Part shown: positions 28,801 through 37,256 of the stretch, in pieces | How the letters are laid out: every line of letters starts with the position of its first letter | How positions within the stretch are numbered: position 1 is the first letter of the stretch | Origin: an uncultured Lachnospiraceae bacterium | GTDB taxonomy: Bacteria > Bacillota > Clostridia > Lachnospirales > Lachnospiraceae | NCBI GenBank assembly: GCA_900546495.1 | Contig: URDN01000004.1 | Coordinates: 44,468 to 108,467, forward strand | DNA: 64,000 nucleotides | Direction: 5' to 3' | Notes under the pieces: model-generated | Databases searched by the model: none | What the model saw: the letters and a program-made list of their open reading frames with translations, nothing else | What the model was told of the DNA's origin: nothing | Position numbers and translations under genes: made by a program

Positions 28801-31800
28801 CCAGGGGGGATGGAAGCAGCAGAGGAAACAATAACCTGATTGCGGTAGAACCGGATACAGAGTATACCCTGACCGGATATGCAAAAGTAAGTTCTGCAAG
28901 CGGAAAACATTACTGGGTAGGCGCAAAAGTAGATGGCAAACAAATTTATGCCGTATATTCTTCTGACGATAGTTATACAGATGCAACCAATACAGATGAG
29001 AAGTTAGCCGCTCAGGTAATCAACAGCGCAACAGAGTGGAAACCATTTGAGGTTAAATTTACAACCGGTTCTGATACATCAACGATTGATGTTTATACCT
29101 GGGCTGACAATGGCATTTATGGTTATCTTGATAATGTAAAACTGGTGAAAACAAGTACAGAACTTAACTGGACTTCATTTGACGAGGCAATTGCGGCAGC
29201 GAATGGATTAAAGGCTGAAGATTGGACAGAAGATTCCTGGAATGCATTTCAGGCAGTTGTAACAGAAGCCAAAGAATTTAAAGCAGATGCAAATGAGAAA
29301 ACTACTCAGAAAGCAATCCGTAAAATGACCACCAAGCTGCAAAATGCACAGGCTGCACTGATCTCCATCCATGAGCCGACTGGTGATGTGGCTTACTATG
29401 TAGATGCAGTAAATGGTAATGATGATAACGATGGAACATCTCCGGAGACAGCATGGAAGACTTTGAAGAAAGCTTCTTCCATCCGTAAACTTACCGCAGG
29501 TGGTAAGATCTTACTGAAAGCAGGATGCACATGGAATGATGAGCAGTTACTTGTAAACGGAGCAGAAGGTACTGCCGATGAACCGGTTGTTATCGGAAGC
29601 TATGGTGAAGGTGCAAAACCTGTCATCAACGGTAACGGTGCAAACTGGACCTATGCTACCAAAGAAGATCTGGCAGCCGTTCATATCAGGAACAGCCAGA
29701 ATATTGTAGTAGAAAATCTGGATATCACAAACTGGGATGCATCTGCAGGTGCTATCGGAACTTACAAACAGAGCAGTAAACTGTTATCCGGTCTGGTAGT
29801 GGAAAACCGTGATGCAGGAGAACTTGTAAATGTAACAATTCGCAACAACAAGATCCATGATGTCAATGGTAAGATGCAGGGTGGTGCCAATAAAGGCGCA
29901 GGAGGACTGATCGTTCTGGTAACAGGCGGTGGCAGCAACCATACCGGAAAAGTAGAATCTTACTACGCAGGATTAACCATTGACGGAAACGAAGTTTACA
30001 ATGTTTGCCACGAAGCAATCTATATGGAGAGCGTGTGGGCAAGCCGTAAACTGGTTGGTGGAACATACAGTGATACAACCTACCAGAATGCCGGAAACAG
30101 TAAATGGATCGGAAGCAGTGATGTAGAGATCAATAATAACTATGTACATGATGTAGCTGGTGATGGTATCGTACCGATCAACACAACAGATGCAACGGTA
30201 GAGTACAACCTGATTGACAACTCTGCAGACAGCAACTGGGATTACAGTGCAAACCCGAACCATGCAGCACTCTGGTCATGGGATAGCAACAATGTAACTT
30301 TCCGTTACAATGAAGCATTTAATACATCCGAACATTCTATCGGTTCCGCAGTAGGAAACGACAGTATGGCATTCGACTTTGACTATGGTGTACAGAACTG
30401 TGTATATGAGTACAACTACAGTCATGACAATCTGGGCGGATTCCTGATGCTTTGCCCGGGACCGGGAGCATCTGTAAACAACATTGCACGTTACAATGTC
30501 AGCGTAAATGACGGTAAATATGATGGTGCACCGATGATCCGTATGGGAACTGGTAAATATGGTTCTCTTGGTATCCAGATTTACAACAATACCATGTACT
30601 GGGAGAACAATGGTGGTTATACCATGGCTCTGACACCGGATTCTGCATGGGAAGGCAGCACTATCAAAGCTGTAACAGTATTTAATAATATCTTCTATGG
30701 ACCGGCAAAATCTGGCAGTGTAAGTACAAAATCAGGTATCACTTATTCAAATAACCTTGTATACAGTGAGGATGGAAGTGCACAGGATGTATACAAAGCG
30801 AATGCAAATGATGCAAATGCAGTTTATGCAGATCCGAAATTTGTAAATACAGAAGATTATACAACCGGAACATGGGCAGATGGCAAGACAACACTTGGAA
30901 CCGCAGACGGATTCAAGATTCAGGAAGGTTCCCCGGCAATTGATGCTGGTAGAGCGCTTCCGGAAGCACCATCTTACACAGATGATACGCTTGGTAAAGA
31001 ACTTGTTAAGAACGAAGCTGCAATTCCAACTGTAGATTATTACGGAACAGCACTTAGCGATGGAAAAATCGACATTGGTGCAAATGAGGTAATTACAAAA
31101 GAAAGTGCTGCAAGAAAAGAAATTGCTGTATATATCGAGGCTCAGAATGAAGTGATCAGCAAGCTGGCAGGATTAAGTGCGGATGAGATCAGCAACTACC
31201 AGGGACAGGTAAGCAATGTCGCAAATGAGGTAGAAATGGATCTCCAGAACGATCCGGAAGGTGCAGTTGAGATCGCCAAAGCGCTGATCGATGACATTGT
31301 AGCAAAAGCGAAAGCAACTTCTGAAGAAAATCAGAAACCGGCTGAGACACATCCGGATGGACTTGCTGACAGCAAGGCAGCAGACGGCAACTGGTACTAC
31401 TACAAAGATAACAAGATTGCTACAGACGTAACAACCGTTGCGAAAAATGTAAATGGTTGGTATTATGTAAGAAATGGAAAAGTAGATTTCACTTATAATG
31501 GATTTGCTTCCAATGAGCATGGTGACTGGTATGTAGTAGACGGAACCGTTAGATTTAACGTAAACGATGTGATCAAAGACACAACCGGAGCATTAGGCAA
31601 AGGAAATTGGTATTATGTAGTGGACAGCAAAGTTACTTACACAAATACCGTAGCTAAGAATGCAAACGGCTGGTGGAAGATTACAAACGGAAAAGTAGAT
31701 TTCAATTACACCGGAATAGCAAAGAACCAGAATGGCTGGTGGAGAATTGTAGACGGTAAAGTTGATTTCAATTGCAATAGTGTAGAGAAGAACGAAAACG

Positions 31801-32168
31801 GCTGGTGGTACATCCGCGGCGGAAAAGTAGACTTCAGCTACACAGGAATTGCAAAGAATGCAAACGGCTGGTGGAGAATTGTCGATGGTAAAGTTGACTT
31901 CAACTGCAACAGTGTAGAGAAGAACGAAAACGGCTGGTGGTACATTCGCGGCGGAAAAGTAGACTTCAACTACACAGGAGTTGCAAAAAATGCAAACGGC
32001 TGGTGGAGAATTGAAAACGGTAAAGTAAACTTCAACTTTAACGGTATTGCATTAAACGAAAACGGCTGGTGGTATCTCCGTGGTGGTAAGGTAGATTTCT
32101 CTTATAATGGTTATATTAGATATAATGGAATCAGATACCATATCGTAAGCGGAAAAGTAGTTGGCTAG
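25809..32168 (+). CDS. GH43 exo-beta-1,3-galactanase-like / beta-helix multidomain exoenzyme
   Basis: 2,119 aa. Signal peptide to about residue 37 (TASAANV). Then come a CBM6-like domain (~26020-26535), FIVAR helices (~26545-26760) and a GH43 domain (~26775-27830) opening VEIQAHGGQVQKIGDTYYWIGE. That AHGG..GDTYYWIGE pattern is characteristic of GH43 subfamily 24 exo-beta-1,3-galactanases. Next are an Ig-like domain, a second CBM6-like domain (~28115-28640), a CBM4/9-like module (NLVQNGSFENGTTGWS, ~28660-29150) and helices. A right-handed parallel beta-helix follows (~29385-31110, DVAYYVDAVNGNDDNDGTSPE), probably a second catalytic domain, then a helical linker and ten NGWW wall-binding repeats. 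It is expected to trim the beta-1,3-galactan backbone of arabinogalactan at the cell surface. The beta-helix activity is unknown. Confidence 0.85.
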   Translation: MENNKRKRWQNKKVVLSGVLSAAMVLQPLSMVTASAANVTAPYAAGDAETGTADAKDALNQKDGLTETELAANDYILYQANCGTSDVTVTPSGTKNGLYQTDLDQAYGKDDAAGYSWGYVEDDTYSATSRGGDTTLKGSYRYQSDKITYEAGKSGIGYDFDLPDGKYQVTVGIDNPWSKWGTKHEDILLEGEKVESNLTAKDFEKTYDVTVDDGTLNVFVQATSRSSTSDDPVVNYITVKAIPSGDKVNALDILKATVESYKEKTEGKKYSTATKDAFDKAISDAEALIKVESADETAISDAKTAIETAFDNLKEIKTYSSISGTKAEIIYDTNGVEIQAHGGQVQKIGDTYYWIGEDRTNGYRPMPGIHMYSSKDLYNWKDEGVVLKTMDNEEQFDTDPYFKSLYGDLTDQEKKDIYVDLWAGDSDKGCVMERPKMLYNEKTGKYVIWFHADGTSPYASDSSSNYAKAKAGIAISDNVNGPYKLVGSYMLTADQSRTNHGFDSVGGHVRDMNLFKDDDGTAYVMYSSEGNEVMYIAKLNEEYTGLAKDAEEMKLGEDFCISSTDSREGPAMFKYQDKYYLITSGCTGWAPNQAAYAVADSPLGPWTRKGDPCVGDSAGNTFSSQSTCVIPVDPENGKFIYMGDHWTDDNTNNLSAHPTYMWLPIEFGMNDTIALKNYSDWTLEDLEGKGAVEVLSDLPQTVASLTELKAKLPTEINVKLSGKTTENTPVTWTVDESAGESAIGYVTVSGKLAELNNKEFSYQVVCCPNNLVYFADCYTNGDNTSLLFNKLDASASGLLNTVSDQKYGDDNGVKWGYTSTPGASGGSASEDMGSKGSGEFFDTGWWATSSGKIEYGFEVEPGTYTVSTGFNEWWGSTRGITITVSSVDEDGESTVLASGSASLSSGKTQDRNNLDIVVPEDTDHILVTVTKASGGDPVLSWIGIVQTGISTENVNLVQNGSFENGTTGWSIGSGATIVEDENAPDGTHYLRDNGNKNSRGDGSSRGNNNLIAVEPDTEYTLTGYAKVSSASGKHYWVGAKVDGKQIYAVYSSDDSYTDATNTDEKLAAQVINSATEWKPFEVKFTTGSDTSTIDVYTWADNGIYGYLDNVKLVKTSTELNWTSFDEAIAAANGLKAEDWTEDSWNAFQAVVTEAKEFKADANEKTTQKAIRKMTTKLQNAQAALISIHEPTGDVAYYVDAVNGNDDNDGTSPETAWKTLKKASSIRKLTAGGKILLKAGCTWNDEQLLVNGAEGTADEPVVIGSYGEGAKPVINGNGANWTYATKEDLAAVHIRNSQNIVVENLDITNWDASAGAIGTYKQSSKLLSGLVVENRDAGELVNVTIRNNKIHDVNGKMQGGANKGAGGLIVLVTGGGSNHTGKVESYYAGLTIDGNEVYNVCHEAIYMESVWASRKLVGGTYSDTTYQNAGNSKWIGSSDVEINNNYVHDVAGDGIVPINTTDATVEYNLIDNSADSNWDYSANPNHAALWSWDSNNVTFRYNEAFNTSEHSIGSAVGNDSMAFDFDYGVQNCVYEYNYSHDNLGGFLMLCPGPGASVNNIARYNVSVNDGKYDGAPMIRMGTGKYGSLGIQIYNNTMYWENNGGYTMALTPDSAWEGSTIKAVTVFNNIFYGPAKSGSVSTKSGITYSNNLVYSEDGSAQDVYKANANDANAVYADPKFVNTEDYTTGTWADGKTTLGTADGFKIQEGSPAIDAGRALPEAPSYTDDTLGKELVKNEAAIPTVDYYGTALSDGKIDIGANEVITKESAARKEIAVYIEAQNEVISKLAGLSADEISNYQGQVSNVANEVEMDLQNDPEGAVEIAKALIDDIVAKAKATSEENQKPAETHPDGLADSKAADGNWYYYKDNKIATDVTTVAKNVNGWYYVRNGKVDFTYNGFASNEHGDWYVVDGTVRFNVNDVIKDTTGALGKGNWYYVVDSKVTYTNTVAKNANGWWKITNGKVDFNYTGIAKNQNGWWRIVDGKVDFNCNSVEKNENGWWYIRGGKVDFSYTGIAKNANGWWRIVDGKVDFNCNSVEKNENGWWYIRGGKVDFNYTGVAKNANGWWRIENGKVNFNFNGIALNENGWWYLRGGKVDFSYNGYIRYNGIRYHIVSGKVVG
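31357..32165 (+). repeat. Tandem NGWW-repeat coding DNA, copy 3
   Basis: About ten ~63 bp units after HPDGLADSKAADGNWYYY. The unit order matches copy 2 (one GDWYV unit, one GxWYYV unit, then alternating NGWWRI/NGWWYI), consistent with gene duplication. Confidence 0.85.
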
Positions 32169-32207
32169 ATGCAGTCATACGAAAGTAATATTTGACAGGA
32201 GTTTTAT

Positions 32208-33371
32208 ATGTTAGGAATGAAAAAGAGAACTCCTGCAGGACATGCGGCAGTGGGGATAATCCTCACTGCCACATTGCTTTTTGCAGGTGGATGTAGCACA
32301 AACACACAGAATCGGACAACAGGGTCAACGGTATCGGAACAGACATCGGAATTGGTGTCAGAGCAGGCAGCGGAACAGAATTCGGACAAAACAGCAAAAT
32401 ATGTACCGACAAAAGCGGATGAGGTACAAAATCCGGTGCTGTATCTGGACGGAGATCCGGTATCACAGGAAGAATATGCGATGATTGCACAGCAATATAA
32501 AAACCAGATCATGATGAAATATGCTACAGATCAGGTGAATCAATCGGATTTCTGGACGACAGAGATCGATGGGGAGACTCCTGCCAATGCACTGGCAGTG
32601 ATTGTACAGGACAAATTGCAGGAATATTATGCCATCAAGCATCTGGCTGTAGTGGAACAGGTGACGGATGATTACACCTATGCAGATCTGACGGCTAAAA
32701 TGGAGCAGGAAAATGCCTCCCGTGGGGACGATTCTAATGATGATACGACCTATGGATTGAATAATTTTGACATGAGTACGTATTACAGCTACTGGTATTC
32801 GAATCTTCAGACACAGCTTACCAATTCTCTGACTGCAAATAGTGTAAAAGCATCAGATGCCGACTGCAAGAAGTATTATTCGGAGCATCTGACAGATTTT
32901 ACTTATACCGATGACGTACAGATTTTGTATGCAGAGCTTGCGCAGCAGGATACGGATCAGGTTATGGAAGCGGAAGCCAAGGGAAAAGAACTGGCACAGG
33001 CGATGCAGAAAGCCACCAACGAAGATGATCTGCAAAATATTACATACGCGGATGTACAGGCATTGGAACTGAATTCTCTGGATACACAGGAAGGCATGAG
33101 CGGTGTATATCGGAATCGTTGGGAAATTGCAAAAAATCTATCTGAGGGGGAAGTATACGGTCCTTACGCGGATAATGGGAAAATCTGTGTCATGAAATGT
33201 GTTGAAAAAGAAGCCGACGGTCAGGTCGCGTATGAAAATGTGAAGGATCAGATCGCCCGTTATGTGCAGATGCAGCAGGTGGAACAGATGATTCAGGATG
33301 AAAAGGATAACATGCAGGTGACAGCGGGAACGATATCCGTGCAGGATGCCATTGTGCAGGCATTCAACTAA
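32208..33371 (+). CDS. Lipoprotein foldase, SurA/PrsA-like (parvulin type)
   Basis: 387 aa with AGGAG before the ATG and a lipobox FAGGC (Cys near residue 29). A Ser/Glu/Gln-rich linker is followed by a SurA-N-like helical domain (PVLYLDGDPVSQEEYAMIAQQYKNQ) and a C-terminal parvulin-like region (VQILYAELAQ, GVYRNRWEIAKNLSEGEVYGPYADNGKICVMKCVEK). Such surface foldases help exported proteins fold after the Sec channel. The gene starts only 39 bp after the giant GH43 gene with no terminator between, so it is probably co-expressed as the dedicated chaperone of these very large enzymes. The prolyl-isomerase core looks degenerate, so chaperone activity without isomerisation is possible. Confidence 0.75.
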   Translation: MLGMKKRTPAGHAAVGIILTATLLFAGGCSTNTQNRTTGSTVSEQTSELVSEQAAEQNSDKTAKYVPTKADEVQNPVLYLDGDPVSQEEYAMIAQQYKNQIMMKYATDQVNQSDFWTTEIDGETPANALAVIVQDKLQEYYAIKHLAVVEQVTDDYTYADLTAKMEQENASRGDDSNDDTTYGLNNFDMSTYYSYWYSNLQTQLTNSLTANSVKASDADCKKYYSEHLTDFTYTDDVQILYAELAQQDTDQVMEAEAKGKELAQAMQKATNEDDLQNITYADVQALELNSLDTQEGMSGVYRNRWEIAKNLSEGEVYGPYADNGKICVMKCVEKEADGQVAYENVKDQIARYVQMQQVEQMIQDEKDNMQVTAGTISVQDAIVQAFN

Positions 33372-33537
33372 AATGAGGGGATTTCCATGTAGCATACCAT
33401 TGCACGGTTGTTTCACTGGAGTGAGTAGATTCCCTGCGATGGATACGATACAGAGATTTGCTTAGTGAAGACAATAGTGGCAGGAATCATGACACAATCT
33501 GATAAAATTGAAAGATAGAAAGAGCAAGAATAGCAGA

Positions 33538-34992
33538 ATGAGTGAAAAGAAACTTACCGATTACAGTATAGAGAACATTCTGGATAATTTTTCCAGAGAA
33601 AATATCAGCAAAATTTCCACGGAGCACATTCCAACAGGATTTCCACATTTGGACGAATTGTTGGGTGGCGGTCTGACAGCGGGAACAATCATGTTGGGAG
33701 CACATTCCAGCATGGGTAAATCCACGCTGGCGTTGCAGATGGCGCAGAATATTTCCGCGCAGGGAATTCCGGTATTTTATTATTCCATGGAGATGCGCAA
33801 AGTAAATATTGTGGCAAAAGCACTTTCAAGGGAAGTGTTTGTGCAGAGCGATCATCAGAAAAGCATTTCCGGAAATGATCTGCTTTCCGCAAAAAGAAGG
33901 CAGGCATTTTGTGAAGATACCTGGGAACTGATTGAAGATGCCCGTCAGATCGTAAAGGAAGAAGCGCGAAATCTCTATATTGTGGAGGATCTTGAAGCGG
34001 CATCGGTAAGCGGACTGAGTATTTATGAGGATGTGACGAAGCTGGCAGAAAAAGGAAATGCGGTTGTATTTGTGGATTATCTGCAGATCATTGCGGCAGA
34101 AGTCAGAGATGAGAGCGGACGCCGCCAGCCTTATGCCGGTGACATCCGGACGGCAGTAGATCAGAATGTAAAATTGCTTCGGCGTCTGGCAAATGAAATG
34201 GCGATTCCGGTGGTGATCATCAACTCCATGAACCGTGGCAGTTATGGGAAAACGATCTCCGCATCTGCATTTAAGGAATCCGGTTCCATTGAATATACCG
34301 CAGATGTGGTGTTGGCATTGCAGTTTTCTGTTTTCCGGGAAAAGATCATTGAGAAAAATGGTGAAATCCTTTGTGATGCGGAGAAAACCAGGAATCCGCG
34401 CCAGATTGACCTGATCGTGTTAAAACAGCGCTACGGACAGTGTGGACTGGATGCTTATGCGGGTTTTCAATATTATGCGGGAAATGATTATTTTGAGGAA
34501 CTTCCGGTGAAATCTGGTGCCCGGGGAGAAACTCAGAATGCAGCAGAGACGGCGCCACCGGATATGAAAATGAATTTTGCATCAGTGAAAGCAGAGGAAA
34601 AAACGGCGGTATCTGTGGTAGGAACAGAAAATACAAGAGAAATCATTGCGGAAGAAGTTACAGAGGCAGATATTTCGGAAGACACAGTGAAAAGTAATGG
34701 AAAAAGCAGAAGTTTTTCGGTGAAAGCACATGTGGTTACAGAATTGGATGACGGATCAGAGAAAAAGAAAGAATTTTTAGAATTAAAACCGGAAGCTGAG
34801 GAAAAGCAGGATGTTTCGGAACTGGAATCGGAGCCGATGGATGCAATGCAATTTTCAAATCCGGGAGAAGAAACTGAAGACACAGATTCCATTTCGGATT
34901 CTGATGAGGAGAAACCAGAAAAAAAGGATCAATCCATGGAATGGTCAGAGTACAATTGCGACTGGCTGGATGACTGTGAGGAAGGGGAATAA
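33538..34992 (+). CDS. DnaB-like helicase C-terminal domain protein with acidic tail
   Basis: 484 aa from ATG 33538 (MSEKKLTDYS); a TTG at 33508 is also in frame and neither has a strong Shine-Dalgarno sequence. Residues ~35-320 match the RecA-like domain of replicative helicase DnaB: Walker A GAHSSMGKST, Walker B VVFVDYLQI, and SAFKESGSIEYTADVVLALQF. The DnaB N-terminal collar domain is missing. The last ~165 residues are a low-complexity Glu/Ser-rich tail, probably disordered. Lone DnaB-C proteins occur in mobile elements and phages as helicase or loader partners. The next gene starts four bases after its stop, so the two are translationally linked. Confidence 0.82.
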   Translation: MSEKKLTDYSIENILDNFSRENISKISTEHIPTGFPHLDELLGGGLTAGTIMLGAHSSMGKSTLALQMAQNISAQGIPVFYYSMEMRKVNIVAKALSREVFVQSDHQKSISGNDLLSAKRRQAFCEDTWELIEDARQIVKEEARNLYIVEDLEAASVSGLSIYEDVTKLAEKGNAVVFVDYLQIIAAEVRDESGRRQPYAGDIRTAVDQNVKLLRRLANEMAIPVVIINSMNRGSYGKTISASAFKESGSIEYTADVVLALQFSVFREKIIEKNGEILCDAEKTRNPRQIDLIVLKQRYGQCGLDAYAGFQYYAGNDYFEELPVKSGARGETQNAAETAPPDMKMNFASVKAEEKTAVSVVGTENTREIIAEEVTEADISEDTVKSNGKSRSFSVKAHVVTELDDGSEKKKEFLELKPEAEEKQDVSELESEPMDAMQFSNPGEETEDTDSISDSDEEKPEKKDQSMEWSEYNCDWLDDCEEGE

Positions 34993-34995
34993 AAC

Positions 34996-36033
34996 GTGGA
35001 GCTGTCGAAAAAATTTTATATCAACAACTGCAAGGTTATGCAGGAATTATATAAGAAAAACATTCCGGCAAAAAAGCTTCAGGAAGTGCAGGTTGGAAAT
35101 GAGAAGAAGCCAATTATCTGCAAATTTGCTCTGCGGCAGTCGCTGGAATTTACTTATTTTGACAAGATCGTATGCGATGCCGTGTACACGATCTGGCTGT
35201 TTCATCAGAATAATGTGTCTCAGAAAGGCAAAGGTTTTATGATTCTGCGTCCATCGGAAGTGCTTGGCTTTATGTCCGGAGCACGTAACATCCGTGCCAG
35301 AAAGACAGCTTCGGAAGAAAGCGTGACAGGAAGCCGTGAGGCCAGGATCATTGCGACGCTGGAAAAGCTGGGCAATACAGAGATTGCCATTGACTGGAAG
35401 CAGGATCTGGAGGTACGTAAGCTGAAAAAGGAGTCGCCGCGGATCGGTGGACCGATGATTCCGGTAAAACGTATAGAAGGAACAAATCATTTTAAACTGA
35501 ATCTGGACTGGCCGCTGCCGTTATACTATTATGCTTCGAAGTTAAACCAGATCATCAACATTCCGATGGAATATCTGACCTGTGGCAAATGGGAAAATGG
35601 AGAGCAAACGATTCCGGCACTGAAGCTTGCCAATACGGATGAGGTCATTATGTTGAAGCATATTTTGCTGCAGCGTCTGGAAATGATCCGAAACAGTAAA
35701 AACAATTTTCGGAATGTGTCAATCCGTTATTATTATCTTTCCCATAAAAAAGCTGGTGTGGTGGAAGGGATTTTGCCATTGATGGGAATTTTACAGAATC
35801 AGTACGCATCCGATTCTTCCTGGTCGAATAAAAAGCAGGACATACATAAGAAAGTATGCAGGATCATGGACTATTATCGTGCCATTGGTTATGTGGAATC
35901 TTATGAGGATGCCGGCATGCGGGAAGGAAAAAACAGGCGCAGCGGGATTGTAGGAATTAATATAACTGGCAAAATCGGTGCTGCCAATGAAGAAGCGGAA
36001 ACTGTAGAAAATGGTGAAACCAGTGCCAGATAG
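34996..36033 (+). CDS. Unknown protein, possible replication initiator
   Basis: 345 aa, GTG start with GAGGAAGGGG just before it, directly after the DnaB-like gene. No family is certain. The layout is suggestive: basic and aromatic segments, PLPLYYYASKLNQIINIPMEYLTCG in the middle, and a C-terminal run of helices ending IHKKVCRIMDYYRAIGYVESYE. This resembles the two winged-helix arrangement of plasmid Rep proteins of Firmicutes (where a short helix-rich repeat ends in a GFI-Y-E motif). Pairing with a helicase and an adjacent AT-rich region supports a replication role. That is inference, and a conserved hypothetical of another function remains possible. Confidence 0.6.
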   Translation: MELSKKFYINNCKVMQELYKKNIPAKKLQEVQVGNEKKPIICKFALRQSLEFTYFDKIVCDAVYTIWLFHQNNVSQKGKGFMILRPSEVLGFMSGARNIRARKTASEESVTGSREARIIATLEKLGNTEIAIDWKQDLEVRKLKKESPRIGGPMIPVKRIEGTNHFKLNLDWPLPLYYYASKLNQIINIPMEYLTCGKWENGEQTIPALKLANTDEVIMLKHILLQRLEMIRNSKNNFRNVSIRYYYLSHKKAGVVEGILPLMGILQNQYASDSSWSNKKQDIHKKVCRIMDYYRAIGYVESYEDAGMREGKNRRSGIVGINITGKIGAANEEAETVENGETSAR

Positions 36034-36298
36034 CATAAATATAAAAATGTAATAACAGATACTAAAAAAGAGAATACAACAAAACCGAAGAATTGATGCT
36101 TTTGGAATGCGATAATTATGTTTATATATGATATAATTAATGCTTTGTGTGGAAAAATAAGTGCTAAATAGTGAAAATAAATGAAATAATAAATGTTTGT
36201 TAATAATATAACAAATATGAAAAATGTGCTGAAATTGCGGGAAAAATAGCGAATACATACCGAATATATTTCTCCCCGTAAGTATTTTTCATTTATGT

Positions 36299-36345
36299 AA
36301 AAATAGGTAACATTAAGTAAGGCTTTATGTTACCTATTTTTTTTG
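36299..36345. terminator. Bidirectional intrinsic terminator
   Basis: AAAATAGGTAACAT (36300-36313) pairs with ATGTTACCTATTTT (36328-36341), followed by TTTTTTG and preceded by an A-run. It ends the helicase/Rep-like transcript about 270 bp after the stop. Confidence 0.8.
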
Positions 36346-36409
36346 ACAGCAAAATCCTTTTGCTGAAAAATGATGCTTCGCATCTAATGCGAAAAACTGC
36401 ATCAAAAAA

Positions 36410-36494
36410 TTCAAGTCGAACGCTCGTGAGACTTGGTGCGTGATTCTGGTCAGCGAAAGCTGACACTGACATATTCTTCTCAGAATCACTGCAC
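36410..36494 (-). repeat. Dispersed repeat, copy R4 (module 2 only, inverted)
   Basis: Reverse complement of module 2: TTCAAGTCGAACGC at the left to AATCACTGCAC at the right, with GTCAGCGAAAGCTGAC in the centre. It lacks module 1, showing that the two modules can occur separately. Confidence 0.8.
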
Positions 36495-36652
36495 GCTACA
36501 CGTACAACAAAATTGTACAACAGAATAATTCAACAAAACGTGAGAACCAAAAGCAATCAGAGATTGCTGCGGGTGAAACCGTGTAATCATAATCTTATCT
36601 TTTTCAATTCAACTTATATCAGGACAGACTGGGAAGAACAGTCTGGAAAAGA

Positions 36653-36682
36653 CAGGCTGCCGCAAACAGCCTGTTTTTTTTA
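36653..36682 (+). terminator. Intrinsic terminator inside the AT-rich region
   Basis: ACAGGCTG (36653-36660) / CAGCCTGT (36668-36675) followed by eight T. A CAGACTG/CAGTCTG hairpin lies just upstream (36626-36646). A strong terminator with no gene before it suggests a small non-coding transcript starting after R4. Confidence 0.7.
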
Positions 36683-37256
36683 TGCAGTTTTTTGGCCAAC
36701 AAAAGTGTCAACAACATTGTTACACAACGTTGGACGGGAGCTGTTTCAGTAATTCACGTATCAACAAAATTATAAAAATTATAAAATTATAAAACGTGAA
36801 AGTACAACAAAATAAATTAAGCGTGCCTACGGCACGTCGGGTTTATTTTTGAATAAGGTTTTGTTCTCCTTATTTGGTTTGGCATAATTTGATTTGCCAC
36901 AATAACTGCAACTAATAAAATTAAGATTTAGATTTTGTGTAATAAAAATTAGTTATGATAATTCTCTTTTCTGTTAGTGTGATGTGATGCTGGCACCTGC
37001 GTGGGAATTAGTTGCAGACATGTTTCCTTTCGCTCACGCAGGTTGCCAATATAAAACAACCATAAAACAACAAAATTTACACAACAGAAAATAACAACAG
37101 AATGGTAACTTAATAACAAAACGTGTAGGCAAAGTGCCTGTGGCACTGGCGAGTGAATATTTGAGATTTTAAGATTTGATTTACTAAAAGAAAATCTGAA
37201 AGATCTATAAAAACTAACATAAAAATTATCCAACAGAAAAAAGGAGGTAACTAACA

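Larger units (their letters stand above)
36034..37256. other. 1.2 kb AT-rich non-coding region, possible replication origin
   Basis: No convincing gene lies here. The first 250 bp are very AT-rich. Then come a terminator (36299-36345), half of a dispersed repeat (36410-36494) and a second terminator (36653-36682). Overlapping ATTATAAAA words follow at 36769-36794, then two small hairpins, GCGTGCCTACGGCACG (36822-36837) and AGTGCCTGTGGCACT (37131-37146). The words acaacaaaa and aacaaaacgtg recur on the + strand, and long stretches are G-poor. Iteron-like ATTATAAAA repeats beside Rep-like and helicase genes would fit an origin, but no DnaA boxes were recognised. Confidence 0.4.

Noticed and set aside
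33489..33518. Nine-codon open frame ATG..TAG with AGGA ahead of the DnaB-like gene
   Set aside because: It could be a leader peptide, but nothing beyond a short spacing to AGGA supports it, and the sequence has no attenuator pattern.
36513..36752. 79-codon open frame in the AT-rich region
   Set aside because: It reads through a strong intrinsic terminator and has no ribosome binding site.
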